Shown: piece by piece, positions 57,940 to 64,000 of the stretch
How positions within the stretch are numbered: position 1 is the stretch's first letter
Layout: every line of letters begins with the position of its first letter
Origin: Azonexus fungiphilus
Lineage (GTDB): Bacteria > Pseudomonadota > Gammaproteobacteria > Burkholderiales > Rhodocyclaceae
NCBI RefSeq assembly: GCF_003634965.1
Contig: NZ_RBXP01000014.1
Location: 124,001-188,000, forward strand
Length of the DNA: 64,000 nucleotides
Reading direction: 5' to 3'
The notes under the pieces: generated by a model
Told to the model about the DNA's origin: nothing
What the model saw: only the letters and a program-made list of their open reading frames with translations
Databases searched by the model: none
Translations under genes and position numbers: made by a program

Positions 57940-58440
57940 ATGCGCGCTTTTGCTCTTGTCCTCGGCCTGCTGGTCCTGCCGGCGGTCGCCGATGAAGCCG
58001 TGCTGCGGCCGTCGGCCGGCCTGCTGTTCAAGTATCCGGAGCTGCTCAACCGCGGCACCTGTGTCGTCTACCGCGAGGGCGGCGCCGGCTGGATCATGGT
58101 CGAGCCGCTTTACTACCTGAAGGGCGAGGTCGTTGCCGCCGACATCAACCTGCGTCGCCTCAAGCAATGCCCGGCGGTGCCGGGCAAGACGATCGAGCAG
58201 TACAGCCGCGCCGAGTACGTCGAGTACGTGCGGGCAACGCCCTGCCTGGCGCCGGGCGAGGCGCCCCGCGACGAACAGGTCGGCAGCGTCCGCGTCCGCG
58301 TCGATGCCTGGGAAACGCCGCACCAGCGCAAGGCCGAGAATGCCGGCCGGCTCTATCGCGGCATGTTCCTCGACCAGCCGCTGCGGCGTGGTCTCGAGAT
58401 CGAGCTCGAGGCCGACCTGCTCGGCCCATGCACGCCCTGA
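57940..58440 (+). CDS. Small secreted protein of unknown function
   Basis: 166 residues from ATG 57940 with a signal peptide (MRAFALVLGLLVLPAVA, cleavage near 17). The mature part contains three or four cysteines (CVVYREGG, QCPAVPG, TPCLAPG, GPCTP), which may form disulphides in the periplasm. I do not recognise the family. It starts 14 bases after the PaaK-like stop and is the last gene of the operon. The stretch TGATCCGGAATTTC at its 5' side also occurs at 44813, next to the long palindrome. Confidence 0.72.
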   Translation: MRAFALVLGLLVLPAVADEAVLRPSAGLLFKYPELLNRGTCVVYREGGAGWIMVEPLYYLKGEVVAADINLRRLKQCPAVPGKTIEQYSRAEYVEYVRATPCLAPGEAPRDEQVGSVRVRVDAWETPHQRKAENAGRLYRGMFLDQPLRRGLEIELEADLLGPCTP

Positions 58441-58447
58441 GCCGGCC

Positions 58448-59629
58448 TCAGCCGGCCGCCAGCGTCACCGCGCCGAGTCCGGCCAGGCGGTCGATTTCCT
58501 GATCCGACAAGCCGAGCGCGGCCAGTCGCTCGCGGCTGTGTTCGCCGAGCAGCGGCGGCGCTGATCCGATCGTCGCCGGGGTCCGCGACAGGCGCGGCGC
58601 CGGGGCCGGCTGGCGGACGCCGGCGACTTCGACGAAGGCCTGGCGGGCGACATTGTGCGGATGCGCCGGCGCTTCGCCGAGGCCGAGTACCGGCCAGACG
58701 CAGTCGTCGCTGTCGGCGAACAGGTTTTCCCAGTAAATCCGAGGTTGACCGTGAAAGAGTGTCGTCAGCCGCTGCTTCATCGCCGGCCAGCGGCGGCTGT
58801 CGTACTGGGCGCCGCTGAAGTCGGGGTCGGCGGCGAGGCCGAGGCGCTCGAGGAAGCTCGCGTAGAACTGCGGCTCGAGCGGGCAGACGCTGAGCCAGAG
58901 GCCGTCGGCGCACTGATAGACGTCGTAGAACGGGGCGCTCGAGTCGATCGCGCAACGTCCCTCCCATTCGCCCAGCGCCTGCAGGTTGAACAGGCCGTGG
59001 CCGAGCAGGGCGGCGCCTTCGCACATGGCCGCGTCGATCACCTGGCCGCGGCCGCTGCGCTGTGCCTCGAACAGCGCGCAGGCGATGCCCCAGGCGAGCA
59101 GCAGGCCGCCGCCGCCCATGTCGCCGAGCAGCGTCGGCGGCGCCCACGGTGCACCGCCGTGACGGCGACCGGCATTGAGCACGCCGGCGAGCGCGGCGTA
59201 GTTGGCATCGTGACCCGCGCGCGGCGCCAGCGGGCCGTCCTGGCCCCAGCCGGTCATGCGCCCGTAGATCAGGCGGGGATTCGCCGCCAGGCAGGCGTCC
59301 GGGCCGAAGCCCAGGCGTTCCATGACGCCGGGCCGGAAACCCTCGATCAGCACGTCGGATTCGGCGATCAACTGCATGACCAGCGGACCTGCGGCGGGGT
59401 TCTTCAGATCGATGCACAGGGATTTCTTGCCGCGGTTGGCCACCGCCTTGCGGCCGCCGCCGAACAGTTGCGAGGCGAAGGTGCCGCCGGCGCGCTCGAG
59501 CAGCGTCACCTCGGCGCCCATGTCGGCGAGCAGCATGCCGCAGAAGGGGCCGGGGCCGATGCCGGCAAACTCGACGACCTTGATGCCGGCGAGCGGGCCG
59601 CTGCGGCCGGCGGATGCGTTTGTCTCCAT
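58448..59629 (-). CDS. Alpha-methylacyl-CoA racemase-like CoA-transferase family III protein
   Basis: 393 residues from ATG 59629; the in-frame upstream extension overlaps the divergent gene and is poor. The N-terminal LAGIKVVEFAGIGPGPFCGMLLADMGAEV is the family start (given in part), RGKKSLCIDLKNP and DVLIEGFRPGVMERLG follow. GHDANYAALAG and LLGDMGGGGL carry the His and Asp expected of racemases, so it is closer to AMACR than to formyl-CoA transferase. AMACR epimerises 2-methylacyl-CoA esters so that they can be beta-oxidised. It converges on the Liv operon, which suits branched-acid use. Confidence 0.88.
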   Translation of the reverse strand: METNASAGRSGPLAGIKVVEFAGIGPGPFCGMLLADMGAEVTLLERAGGTFASQLFGGGRKAVANRGKKSLCIDLKNPAAGPLVMQLIAESDVLIEGFRPGVMERLGFGPDACLAANPRLIYGRMTGWGQDGPLAPRAGHDANYAALAGVLNAGRRHGGAPWAPPTLLGDMGGGGLLLAWGIACALFEAQRSGRGQVIDAAMCEGAALLGHGLFNLQALGEWEGRCAIDSSAPFYDVYQCADGLWLSVCPLEPQFYASFLERLGLAADPDFSGAQYDSRRWPAMKQRLTTLFHGQPRIYWENLFADSDDCVWPVLGLGEAPAHPHNVARQAFVEVAGVRQPAPAPRLSRTPATIGSAPPLLGEHSRERLAALGLSDQEIDRLAGLGAVTLAAG

Positions 59630-59646
59630 GGTTTTCTTCTTGAAAT

Positions 59647-59660
59647 TGCGGTCGACCGCA
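59647..59660. repeat. TGCGGTCGACCGCA palindrome in a divergent region
   Basis: Perfect 14-base palindrome, 18 bases upstream of the racemase-like ATG and 67 bases upstream of the next plus gene. Same core as the other dispersed copies. Confidence 0.6.
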
Positions 59661-59726
59661 GTATCGCATGCGTTTGCCCGGCGCATCGCGCTTCGGGCAT
59701 GATCGCGGATTGACCGGAGGACACCG

Positions 59727-60335
59727 ATGAAAAGCAGGATCGACGAGCTGCTCGAGCGCATTGCCGCCTTGCAGGAAGAACTCGACGGCGAATACCGCCA
59801 GGCGCGCGAGGACTGGGCGCGCAAGAAGGCCGAGCTGGCCGACGAATTCGCCCGCCAGCAGCGGCGCTACAAGACCGGCCTGTTCCGTTTCCTGATCCGC
59901 TCGCGGCTGCTGGTGATCCTCACCGCGCCGGTGATCTACGCCGGCTGGATTCCCTTCCTGCTGATGGACCTGTTCGTCACCGTCTACCAGCACATCTGTT
60001 TCCGCGTCTATCGCATTCCGCGGGTGCGCCGCGCCGACTACATCGTCTTCGACCGCGCCGACCTGCCCTACCTGAACCTGGTCGAGAAGTTCAACTGCTT
60101 CTATTGTTCCTACGGCAACGGCGTCGCCGCCTACACCCGCGAGATCGCCGCGCGGACCGAGCAGTACTGGTGTCCGATCAAGCATGCGCGGCGGATCCGG
60201 GCGGCGCACGACCGCTATCCGAAGTTCTTCGACTACGGCGATGCCGAGGCCTTCCAGCAGGGGCTGAACCGGCTGCGCCGCCAGTACGACGACGCCGAGG
60301 AAACGCGGGCGCCCGGGCGCCCCGCCGACGACTAG
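59727..60335 (+). CDS. Conserved-looking membrane protein with cysteine pair, unknown function
   Basis: 202 residues. A coiled-coil N-terminus (about 1-48), a hydrophobic segment (about 58-90) that may be one or two helices, then a soluble part with FNCFYCSYGNG (CxxC, near 122) and QYWCPIKHARR (near 148). The three cysteines and the histidine could bind metal. I do not recognise the family. GGAGGA precedes the ATG. The stop overlaps the end of the converging qmcA gene by 4 bases. Confidence 0.75.
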   Translation: MKSRIDELLERIAALQEELDGEYRQAREDWARKKAELADEFARQQRRYKTGLFRFLIRSRLLVILTAPVIYAGWIPFLLMDLFVTVYQHICFRVYRIPRVRRADYIVFDRADLPYLNLVEKFNCFYCSYGNGVAAYTREIAARTEQYWCPIKHARRIRAAHDRYPKFFDYGDAEAFQQGLNRLRRQYDDAEETRAPGRPADD

Positions 60336-61186
60336 GCCTTGCGCCCGAACAGGCCGCGCACGGCTTCCTGGAGGTCGGCCGGCAGGATCACCAGCTTGGC
60401 GTTGTCCTTCTCGCCAAGGCGTTCCATCGCCGCGATGTATTTCTCGCCGAGCAGGTAGGCGGTCGGTCCGGTCTGCTCGCCGATCGCCGAACTGACCCGG
60501 CGGATCGCCTCGGCCGAGGCCTCGGCCAGCATCACCTGGGCGTTGGCGTCGCGCTTGGCCGATTCGAGGCGGGCTTCCGCTTCCAGGATCGCCGACTGCT
60601 TGGCGCCTTCCGACTTGGTCACCACCGCCTTGCGCTCGCGCTCGGCGGCGGCCTGCATTTCCATCGCCTTCTGCATCGATTGCGACGGCTTGATGTCCTG
60701 GATCTCGACCGACTTCACCGTCAGCCCCCAGTCGATCGCCTCGTCGGCGATGCTCTCGCGCAGCCGGGCCTTGATCTTGTCGCGCGACGACAGCGCCTCG
60801 TCGAGTTCCATCTCGCCGACGATCGAGCGCAGCGTGGTCATGATCAGGTTGCGGATCGCCTCGGAGAAGTCGGTGACGCCATAGACCGCCTTGACCGGGT
60901 CGGTGACCTTGACGAAGGCGATGGCGTTGGTCAGGATCACCGCGTTGTCGCGGGTGATCACTTCCTGCTCCTGGACGTCGAGGATGATGTCCTTGGTGAT
61001 CAGCTGGTAGGCGATGCGGTCGATGTAGGGGATGACCACGTTGAGGCCCGGCTTGAGCGTGCCGTGGTACTTGCCCAGGCGCTCGACGATCCACTCCTCG
61101 CCCTGCGGCACGATGCGCACGCCCTTGGCGATGGTGACGACGACGAAGGCAAGCAGCGCGAGGGCGACGACGAATCCGGCTTCCAT
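60332..61186 (-). CDS. qmcA: SPFH/stomatin-like protein QmcA
   Basis: 284 residues. One N-terminal membrane helix (about 3-22), the stomatin-type band-7 domain (about 25-185, IVPQGEEWIVERLGKYHGTL and NAVILTNAIAFVKVTDPV), a short coiled coil (about 185-225, SEGAKQSAILEAEARLESAK) and a C-terminal GEKYIAAMERLGEKDNAKL that is typical. Forms oligomeric membrane scaffolds and is coupled with an NfeD partner, encoded 12 bases upstream. This is the second SPFH gene in the window. Confidence 0.93.
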   Translation of the reverse strand: MEAGFVVALALLAFVVVTIAKGVRIVPQGEEWIVERLGKYHGTLKPGLNVVIPYIDRIAYQLITKDIILDVQEQEVITRDNAVILTNAIAFVKVTDPVKAVYGVTDFSEAIRNLIMTTLRSIVGEMELDEALSSRDKIKARLRESIADEAIDWGLTVKSVEIQDIKPSQSMQKAMEMQAAAERERKAVVTKSEGAKQSAILEAEARLESAKRDANAQVMLAEASAEAIRRVSSAIGEQTGPTAYLLGEKYIAAMERLGEKDNAKLVILPADLQEAVRGLFGRKA

Positions 61187-61198
61187 GGAAAACTCCCT

Positions 61199-61654
61199 TC
61201 AGTTTTTGACGACTTTCAGATAACTGCCCTCGACGGCGACGACGCGCACCCGCTCGCCGGCGGCAATCGCGCTGTCGGCCAGGCAGACCCACTCGTCGGC
61301 GCCGAGCAGCGGCCGCTGGAAACGCACGCGGCCTTTCTGGAATGGTTCGATGGCGCCGACCAGCAGGCCGATCTCGCCGATCGCCTCGCCGTCGGCGGTG
61401 CCGCTCCGGGTCGCCTGCTGCGCCTTGCGGAAGACGCGGAACCAGAGCACGGTCATCGCCAGCGAGGCGGCGATCCAGCACAGCAGCTGGGCGGTCACCG
61501 GCAGGCCGGGGGCGAGCAGCAGGAGCAGCCCGACGAGCAGCGCGCCGAGGCCGAACCAGATGACGTAGAAGGCCGGAACGGCCAATTCGGCGAGGACCAG
61601 GGCGAGACCGCCGACGATCCAGTGCCACCATTGAGGTTGCATGACGATGTCCAT
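61199..61654 (-). CDS. NfeD-family membrane protein, partner of QmcA
   Basis: 151 residues from ATG 61654. Three membrane helices in the first 75 residues (WWHWIVGGLALVLAELAVPA, YVIWFGLGALLVGLLLLL, TAQLLCWIAASLAMTVLWF) and a C-terminal OB-fold domain (about 85-150) with GEIGLLVGAIEPFQKGRVRF and VEGSYLKV. A TTG at 61690 would add 12 residues and is less likely. NfeD proteins of this short type lack the serine-protease domain. Confidence 0.88.
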   Translation of the reverse strand: MDIVMQPQWWHWIVGGLALVLAELAVPAFYVIWFGLGALLVGLLLLLAPGLPVTAQLLCWIAASLAMTVLWFRVFRKAQQATRSGTADGEAIGEIGLLVGAIEPFQKGRVRFQRPLLGADEWVCLADSAIAAGERVRVVAVEGSYLKVVKN

Positions 61655-61719
61655 GCCGTCGAGTATTTCGGGTTTGTCGGCCGCGGTCAAGGCGGCCTTT
61701 GGTTTTTACGGATCAACGG

Positions 61720-61729
61720 CGGTCGACCG
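61720..61729. repeat. CGGTCGACCG palindrome between nfeD and the AEC transporter gene
   Basis: Ten-base palindrome in a divergent gap, 18 bases before the AEC transporter ATG. Confidence 0.55.
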
Positions 61730-61747
61730 TCGGATTAGAATCGGCCG

Positions 61748-62644
61748 ATGCATACCGTCCTCCTGCTCCTTCCCGATTTCGCGCTGATCCTGCTCGGCGC
61801 TGCCATCCGCCGCTGGATGCACCTCGGCGACCATTTCTGGAGCGGGGTCGAGAAGCTGGTCTATTTCATCCTCTTCCCGGCGCTGCTGGTCAACGCCATC
61901 ATGCGCACCCGGCTCGACCTCGGCGCCGCCGTGCCGCTGCTCGTCACCGCCTTCGCCGCGATGGCCGCCGGCATGCTCCTCGGGCTCTTGCCCAGGCTGT
62001 GGCTGCGCATGCCCGAGCTGCGCTTCGCCTCGATGTTCCAGTGCGCCTACCGCTTCAATTCCTACATCGCGCTGGCGGTTGCCGGGATGCTCTTCGGCAG
62101 TCCGGGCATCGCCACCATGGGGCTGATCGTCGGTGCCGCGGTGCCTTTCGCCAACCTGGTCTCGGTGTGGATGCTGGCGCGCCACGGCGAGGTCGGCCTG
62201 TGGCGCGAAGTGGCGCGCAATCCGCTGATCTGGGCGACCGCCGGCGGTTTCCTGCTCAACCTCGCCGGCTTCCTGCCGCCGGCGCCGCTGCAGGCTTTCC
62301 TCGGGCGGCTGGCCGATGCCTCGATCGCCCTCGGCCTGATCGCCGTCGGCGCCGCCCTGCGTCTCGACGGCACCGCCGGCGCCCGCTTCTTCTCCGGCTG
62401 GCTGCTCGCCGTCAAGCTGCTGGCCTTGCCGCTGATCGCCGTCGTCGTCGGCCGCGCGGTCGGCCTGTCGGGGCTCAACTTTCAGGTTGTCGTGCTGTTC
62501 GCCGCGCTACCGACGGCGTCGTCGGCCTACATCCTGGCGATGCGCATGGGCGGCGACGGGCGCAGCGTCGCCTGGCTGATCTCGGCGAGCACGCTGGCGG
62601 CGATGCTCAGCCTGCCGCTGTGGGCGGCCTGGCTGATCGGCTGA
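61748..62644 (+). CDS. AEC-family transporter
   Basis: 298 residues with about ten hydrophobic segments in the two-half arrangement of the auxin efflux carrier family (LVYFILFPALLVNAIM near the N-terminus; RLADASIALGLIAVGAALRL and LFAALPTASSAYILAMRMGGD in the second half). The conserved proline/asparagine features of the family are present. Bacterial members move small organic acids such as malonate or malate; the substrate here is not evident. It converges on phaM, 6 bases away. Confidence 0.88.
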   Translation: MHTVLLLLPDFALILLGAAIRRWMHLGDHFWSGVEKLVYFILFPALLVNAIMRTRLDLGAAVPLLVTAFAAMAAGMLLGLLPRLWLRMPELRFASMFQCAYRFNSYIALAVAGMLFGSPGIATMGLIVGAAVPFANLVSVWMLARHGEVGLWREVARNPLIWATAGGFLLNLAGFLPPAPLQAFLGRLADASIALGLIAVGAALRLDGTAGARFFSGWLLAVKLLALPLIAVVVGRAVGLSGLNFQVVVLFAALPTASSAYILAMRMGGDGRSVAWLISASTLAAMLSLPLWAAWLIG

Positions 62645-62650
62645 AAAAAC

Positions 62651-63139
62651 CTATTTTTTCGCGGTCGACCGTCGACCTTTCGGTTTTTCCGCGGCCGCCG
62701 CCGCCGCGGCTTCGGCGGCCTTGGCCTGCTGTGCCTGGACCGCGGCCTCGGCATTCTGCTGCAACTGCTCGCGCATCTGCTGCATCATCTGCCACGGCCA
62801 CAGCGCCGCTTCCGAGAGCGCGCCGGGGGCGGCTTCGGCTGCCGGCGGTGCGGCCTCGGCCGGTGCTTCGTTGATCTTGCGGGCGGCGTCGGAAGCCATC
62901 TGGCCCATCGCCTGCACGGTGCTCACCGTGGTCCGCTGCATCTCGAGTCCCTGGATGGTCATCTGCAGCATCGACAGGTTCATCCGCAGCCAGCCTTCCA
63001 CCGCCTTCAGGTCCTTGATACGCTTGTCGAGTTCTTCCAGGTCGAAGGTCGGTGCGACCATGCCGGGGAGCGAGAAACCCATGTTGCCCCACATGCTGCG
63101 CATGAAGTTGAGCGGATCGTGTGCTTGTTCGTCGGCCAT
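62651..63139 (-). CDS. phaM: PhaM-type polyhydroxyalkanoate granule protein
   Basis: 162 residues. The N-terminus DPLNFMRSMWGNMGFSLPGMV and FDLEELDKRIKDLKAVEGWL are the PhaM signature, followed by amphipathic helices (NLSMLQMTIQGLEMQRTTV) and an Ala-rich region ending in a basic GRRSTAKK tail. In Ralstonia eutropha PhaM binds and activates PHB synthase and ties granules to DNA through such a Lys/Ala tail; here the tail is short. No phaC lies in the window. A CGGTCGACCG copy is embedded in its 3' coding end (62662-62671). Confidence 0.88.
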   Translation of the reverse strand: MADEQAHDPLNFMRSMWGNMGFSLPGMVAPTFDLEELDKRIKDLKAVEGWLRMNLSMLQMTIQGLEMQRTTVSTVQAMGQMASDAARKINEAPAEAAPPAAEAAPGALSEAALWPWQMMQQMREQLQQNAEAAVQAQQAKAAEAAAAAAAEKPKGRRSTAKK

Positions 63140-63230
63140 CTCTCTCTCCCAAGGGTTGGATGCGATGATCTTAAACCACTTGGGCGACGCAAAATGATAA
63201 ATTAGCGCCTGTTATGAAAAGGGGATAAAA

Positions 63231-63893
63231 ATGCTCAAGCTGTTGGTGGTGGAAGATCACGCCCTGGTCCGCGAAGGCCTGGTCGGCTTGCTGGCGCAGA
63301 TCGAGGAGGGCGCCCAGGTGTTCGACAGTGCCGATTTCGAGAGCGCCCTGGCGGTGCTCGACAACGAGGGCGATTTCGACCTGGTTCTGCTCGATCTGGC
63401 GCTGCCCGGCATCGACGGTTTCGCCGGGCTCGACATCCTGCGTCGCCGCTACCCGGCGATGCCGGTGGCGGTGGTCTCGGCCTTCGACGACCAGCCGACG
63501 GTGACGCGGGTGATCAACCTCGGCGCCTCCGGTTTCATCCCCAAGGCGCTCAATGGCGAATGCCTGCTCCGCGCGGTGCGCGAAGTGCTCGCCGGCAACA
63601 TCTTCCGGCCCAGCGGCCAGACCGCCGCCCGCCTCGACGACGCGATCCCGGTGCCGCCGTCGAGCGTCAATGTCCGGCCCGAGGAAATCGGCCTCACCGA
63701 CCGTCAGGCGCAGGTGCTCTGCCTGATGGTCCGGGGCCTGTCGAATCGCGATATCGCCGAGCAGCTGGAACTCTCCGAAGGCACCGTCAAGATCCACGCG
63801 ACCGCGGTATTCAAGGCGCTCGGGGTGAACAGCCGGACCCAGGCGCTGGTCACCGCGGCCCGCTACGGCATCGATTTCAGCGACGTTTTCTAG
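63231..63893 (+). CDS. LuxR/NarL-type response regulator
   Basis: 220 residues. Receiver (about 1-120) with VVEDHALVREGL, phosphoacceptor in VLLDLALPGIDG, VSAFDD and PKALNG. The GerE helix-turn-helix (about 150-212) is LTDRQAQVLCLMVRGLSNRD and SEGTVKIHATAVFKAL. AGGGGATAAAA lies upstream of the ATG. The stop overlaps by 4 bases the stop of a gene entering from the right on the minus strand, which looks like part of a kinase and may be its partner. Confidence 0.93.
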   Translation: MLKLLVVEDHALVREGLVGLLAQIEEGAQVFDSADFESALAVLDNEGDFDLVLLDLALPGIDGFAGLDILRRRYPAMPVAVVSAFDDQPTVTRVINLGASGFIPKALNGECLLRAVREVLAGNIFRPSGQTAARLDDAIPVPPSSVNVRPEEIGLTDRQAQVLCLMVRGLSNRDIAEQLELSEGTVKIHATAVFKALGVNSRTQALVTAARYGIDFSDVF

Positions 63894-64000
63894 GCCCCGC
63901 CGACCGGGCCGCGCACCGCGCTGGCGCGCAGCAGAGCGCGCAGGCGGGCCGGACGCAGCGGCAGCGTCAGGTGGTGGGCGCCGGCGGGTAGTGCAGCGGC
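63890..64000 (-). CDS. 3' end of a minus-strand gene, possibly a hybrid kinase
   Basis: The minus-strand frame from the right window edge is open for 36 codons and ends with TAG at 63892-63890, overlapping the regulator stop. The residues read LPAGAHHLTLPLRPARLRALL, which resembles the last helix of a receiver domain (the -PLRPxxLxxxL- segment after the usual lysine). Too little is visible to be sure. Confidence 0.45.
   Translation of the reverse strand, partial: AAALPAGAHHLTLPLRPARLRALLRASAVRGPVGGA

Noticed and set aside
62644..62659. A-run and T-run (AAAAAACCTATTTTTT) between the AEC transporter and phaM as a terminator
   Set aside because: The stem would be only A-T pairs and overlaps the phaM stop; too weak to call.
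1..64000. tRNA, rRNA, CRISPR, insertion sequences, phage or toxin-antitoxin genes
   Set aside because: I looked for conserved arms, direct-repeat arrays, transposase motifs and small paired genes and saw none that I could support.

Overview
The window is 64 kb of high-G+C bacterial chromosome with no rRNA, tRNA, CRISPR array, insertion sequence or phage gene that I can see. Gene content points to a betaproteobacterium, most likely Rhodocyclales (Dechloromonas/Azonexus-like): PhaM-type PHB granule protein, a fused isobutyryl-CoA mutase, ETF-ubiquinone oxidoreductase, Liv-type uptake linked to acyl-CoA ligases, and very dense two-component and c-di-GMP signalling. The taxonomic call is inference from gene content, not from a marker comparison. 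Genes are tightly packed; no gene-free stretch exceeds about 280 bases.

Layout. 1-10.4 kb is housekeeping: the 3' part of gltB, gltD, a membrane-anchored winged-helix protein, glmU with a coupled small membrane protein, and an EF-G-like GTPase. 10.4-13.2 kb (minus) is a hybrid kinase/OmpR-type regulator pair. 13.4-16.9 kb is an acyl-CoA dehydrogenase plus ETF-QO operon for electron transfer from acyl-CoA to quinone. 17.0-27.2 kb is a c-di-GMP region: one diguanylate cyclase on plus, converging on a five-gene minus operon (REC-PAS-GGDEF-EAL-REC, kinase, REC-HD-GYP, REC protein, hemerythrin kinase). 27.3-31.1 kb is gpmI followed at once by a NarL-type kinase/regulator pair. 31.1-35.8 kb (minus) holds a PhnD-like binding protein coupled to a hybrid kinase, and an AraC regulator divergent from icmF (35.9-39.2 kb). 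39.3-45.5 kb has a tandem-cache hybrid kinase, an MCP, a BepA-like M48 lipoprotein peptidase and a Crp/Fnr regulator.

45.7-49.2 kb is an envelope-stress type operon: a small leading protein, PspA, a YqiJ-like OB-fold membrane protein and a YqiK-like flotillin. 49.4-58.4 kb is an acid uptake and activation operon: acyl-CoA synthetase, livG, a 33-codon mini-gene, livH, livM, livK, livF, a PaaK-like protein with a degenerate nucleotide loop, and a small secreted protein, converging on an alpha-methylacyl-CoA racemase-like CoA-transferase-family gene. 59.7-64.0 kb holds an unknown membrane protein, a second SPFH/NfeD pair (qmcA-nfeD), an AEC transporter, phaM, a LuxR-type response regulator and the very end of another minus-strand gene.

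Working together: acyl-CoA synthetase, racemase, acyl-CoA dehydrogenase, ETF-QO and IcmF fit growth on branched or aromatic acids, with PhaM for carbon storage. Six histidine kinases and six response regulators lie in the window, and several start codons (TTG at 30429 and 33744, GTG at 28960, 39319, 45721 and 46908) are decided by Shine-Dalgarno spacing or stop/start overlaps. A palindrome built on CGGTCGACCG recurs between genes.
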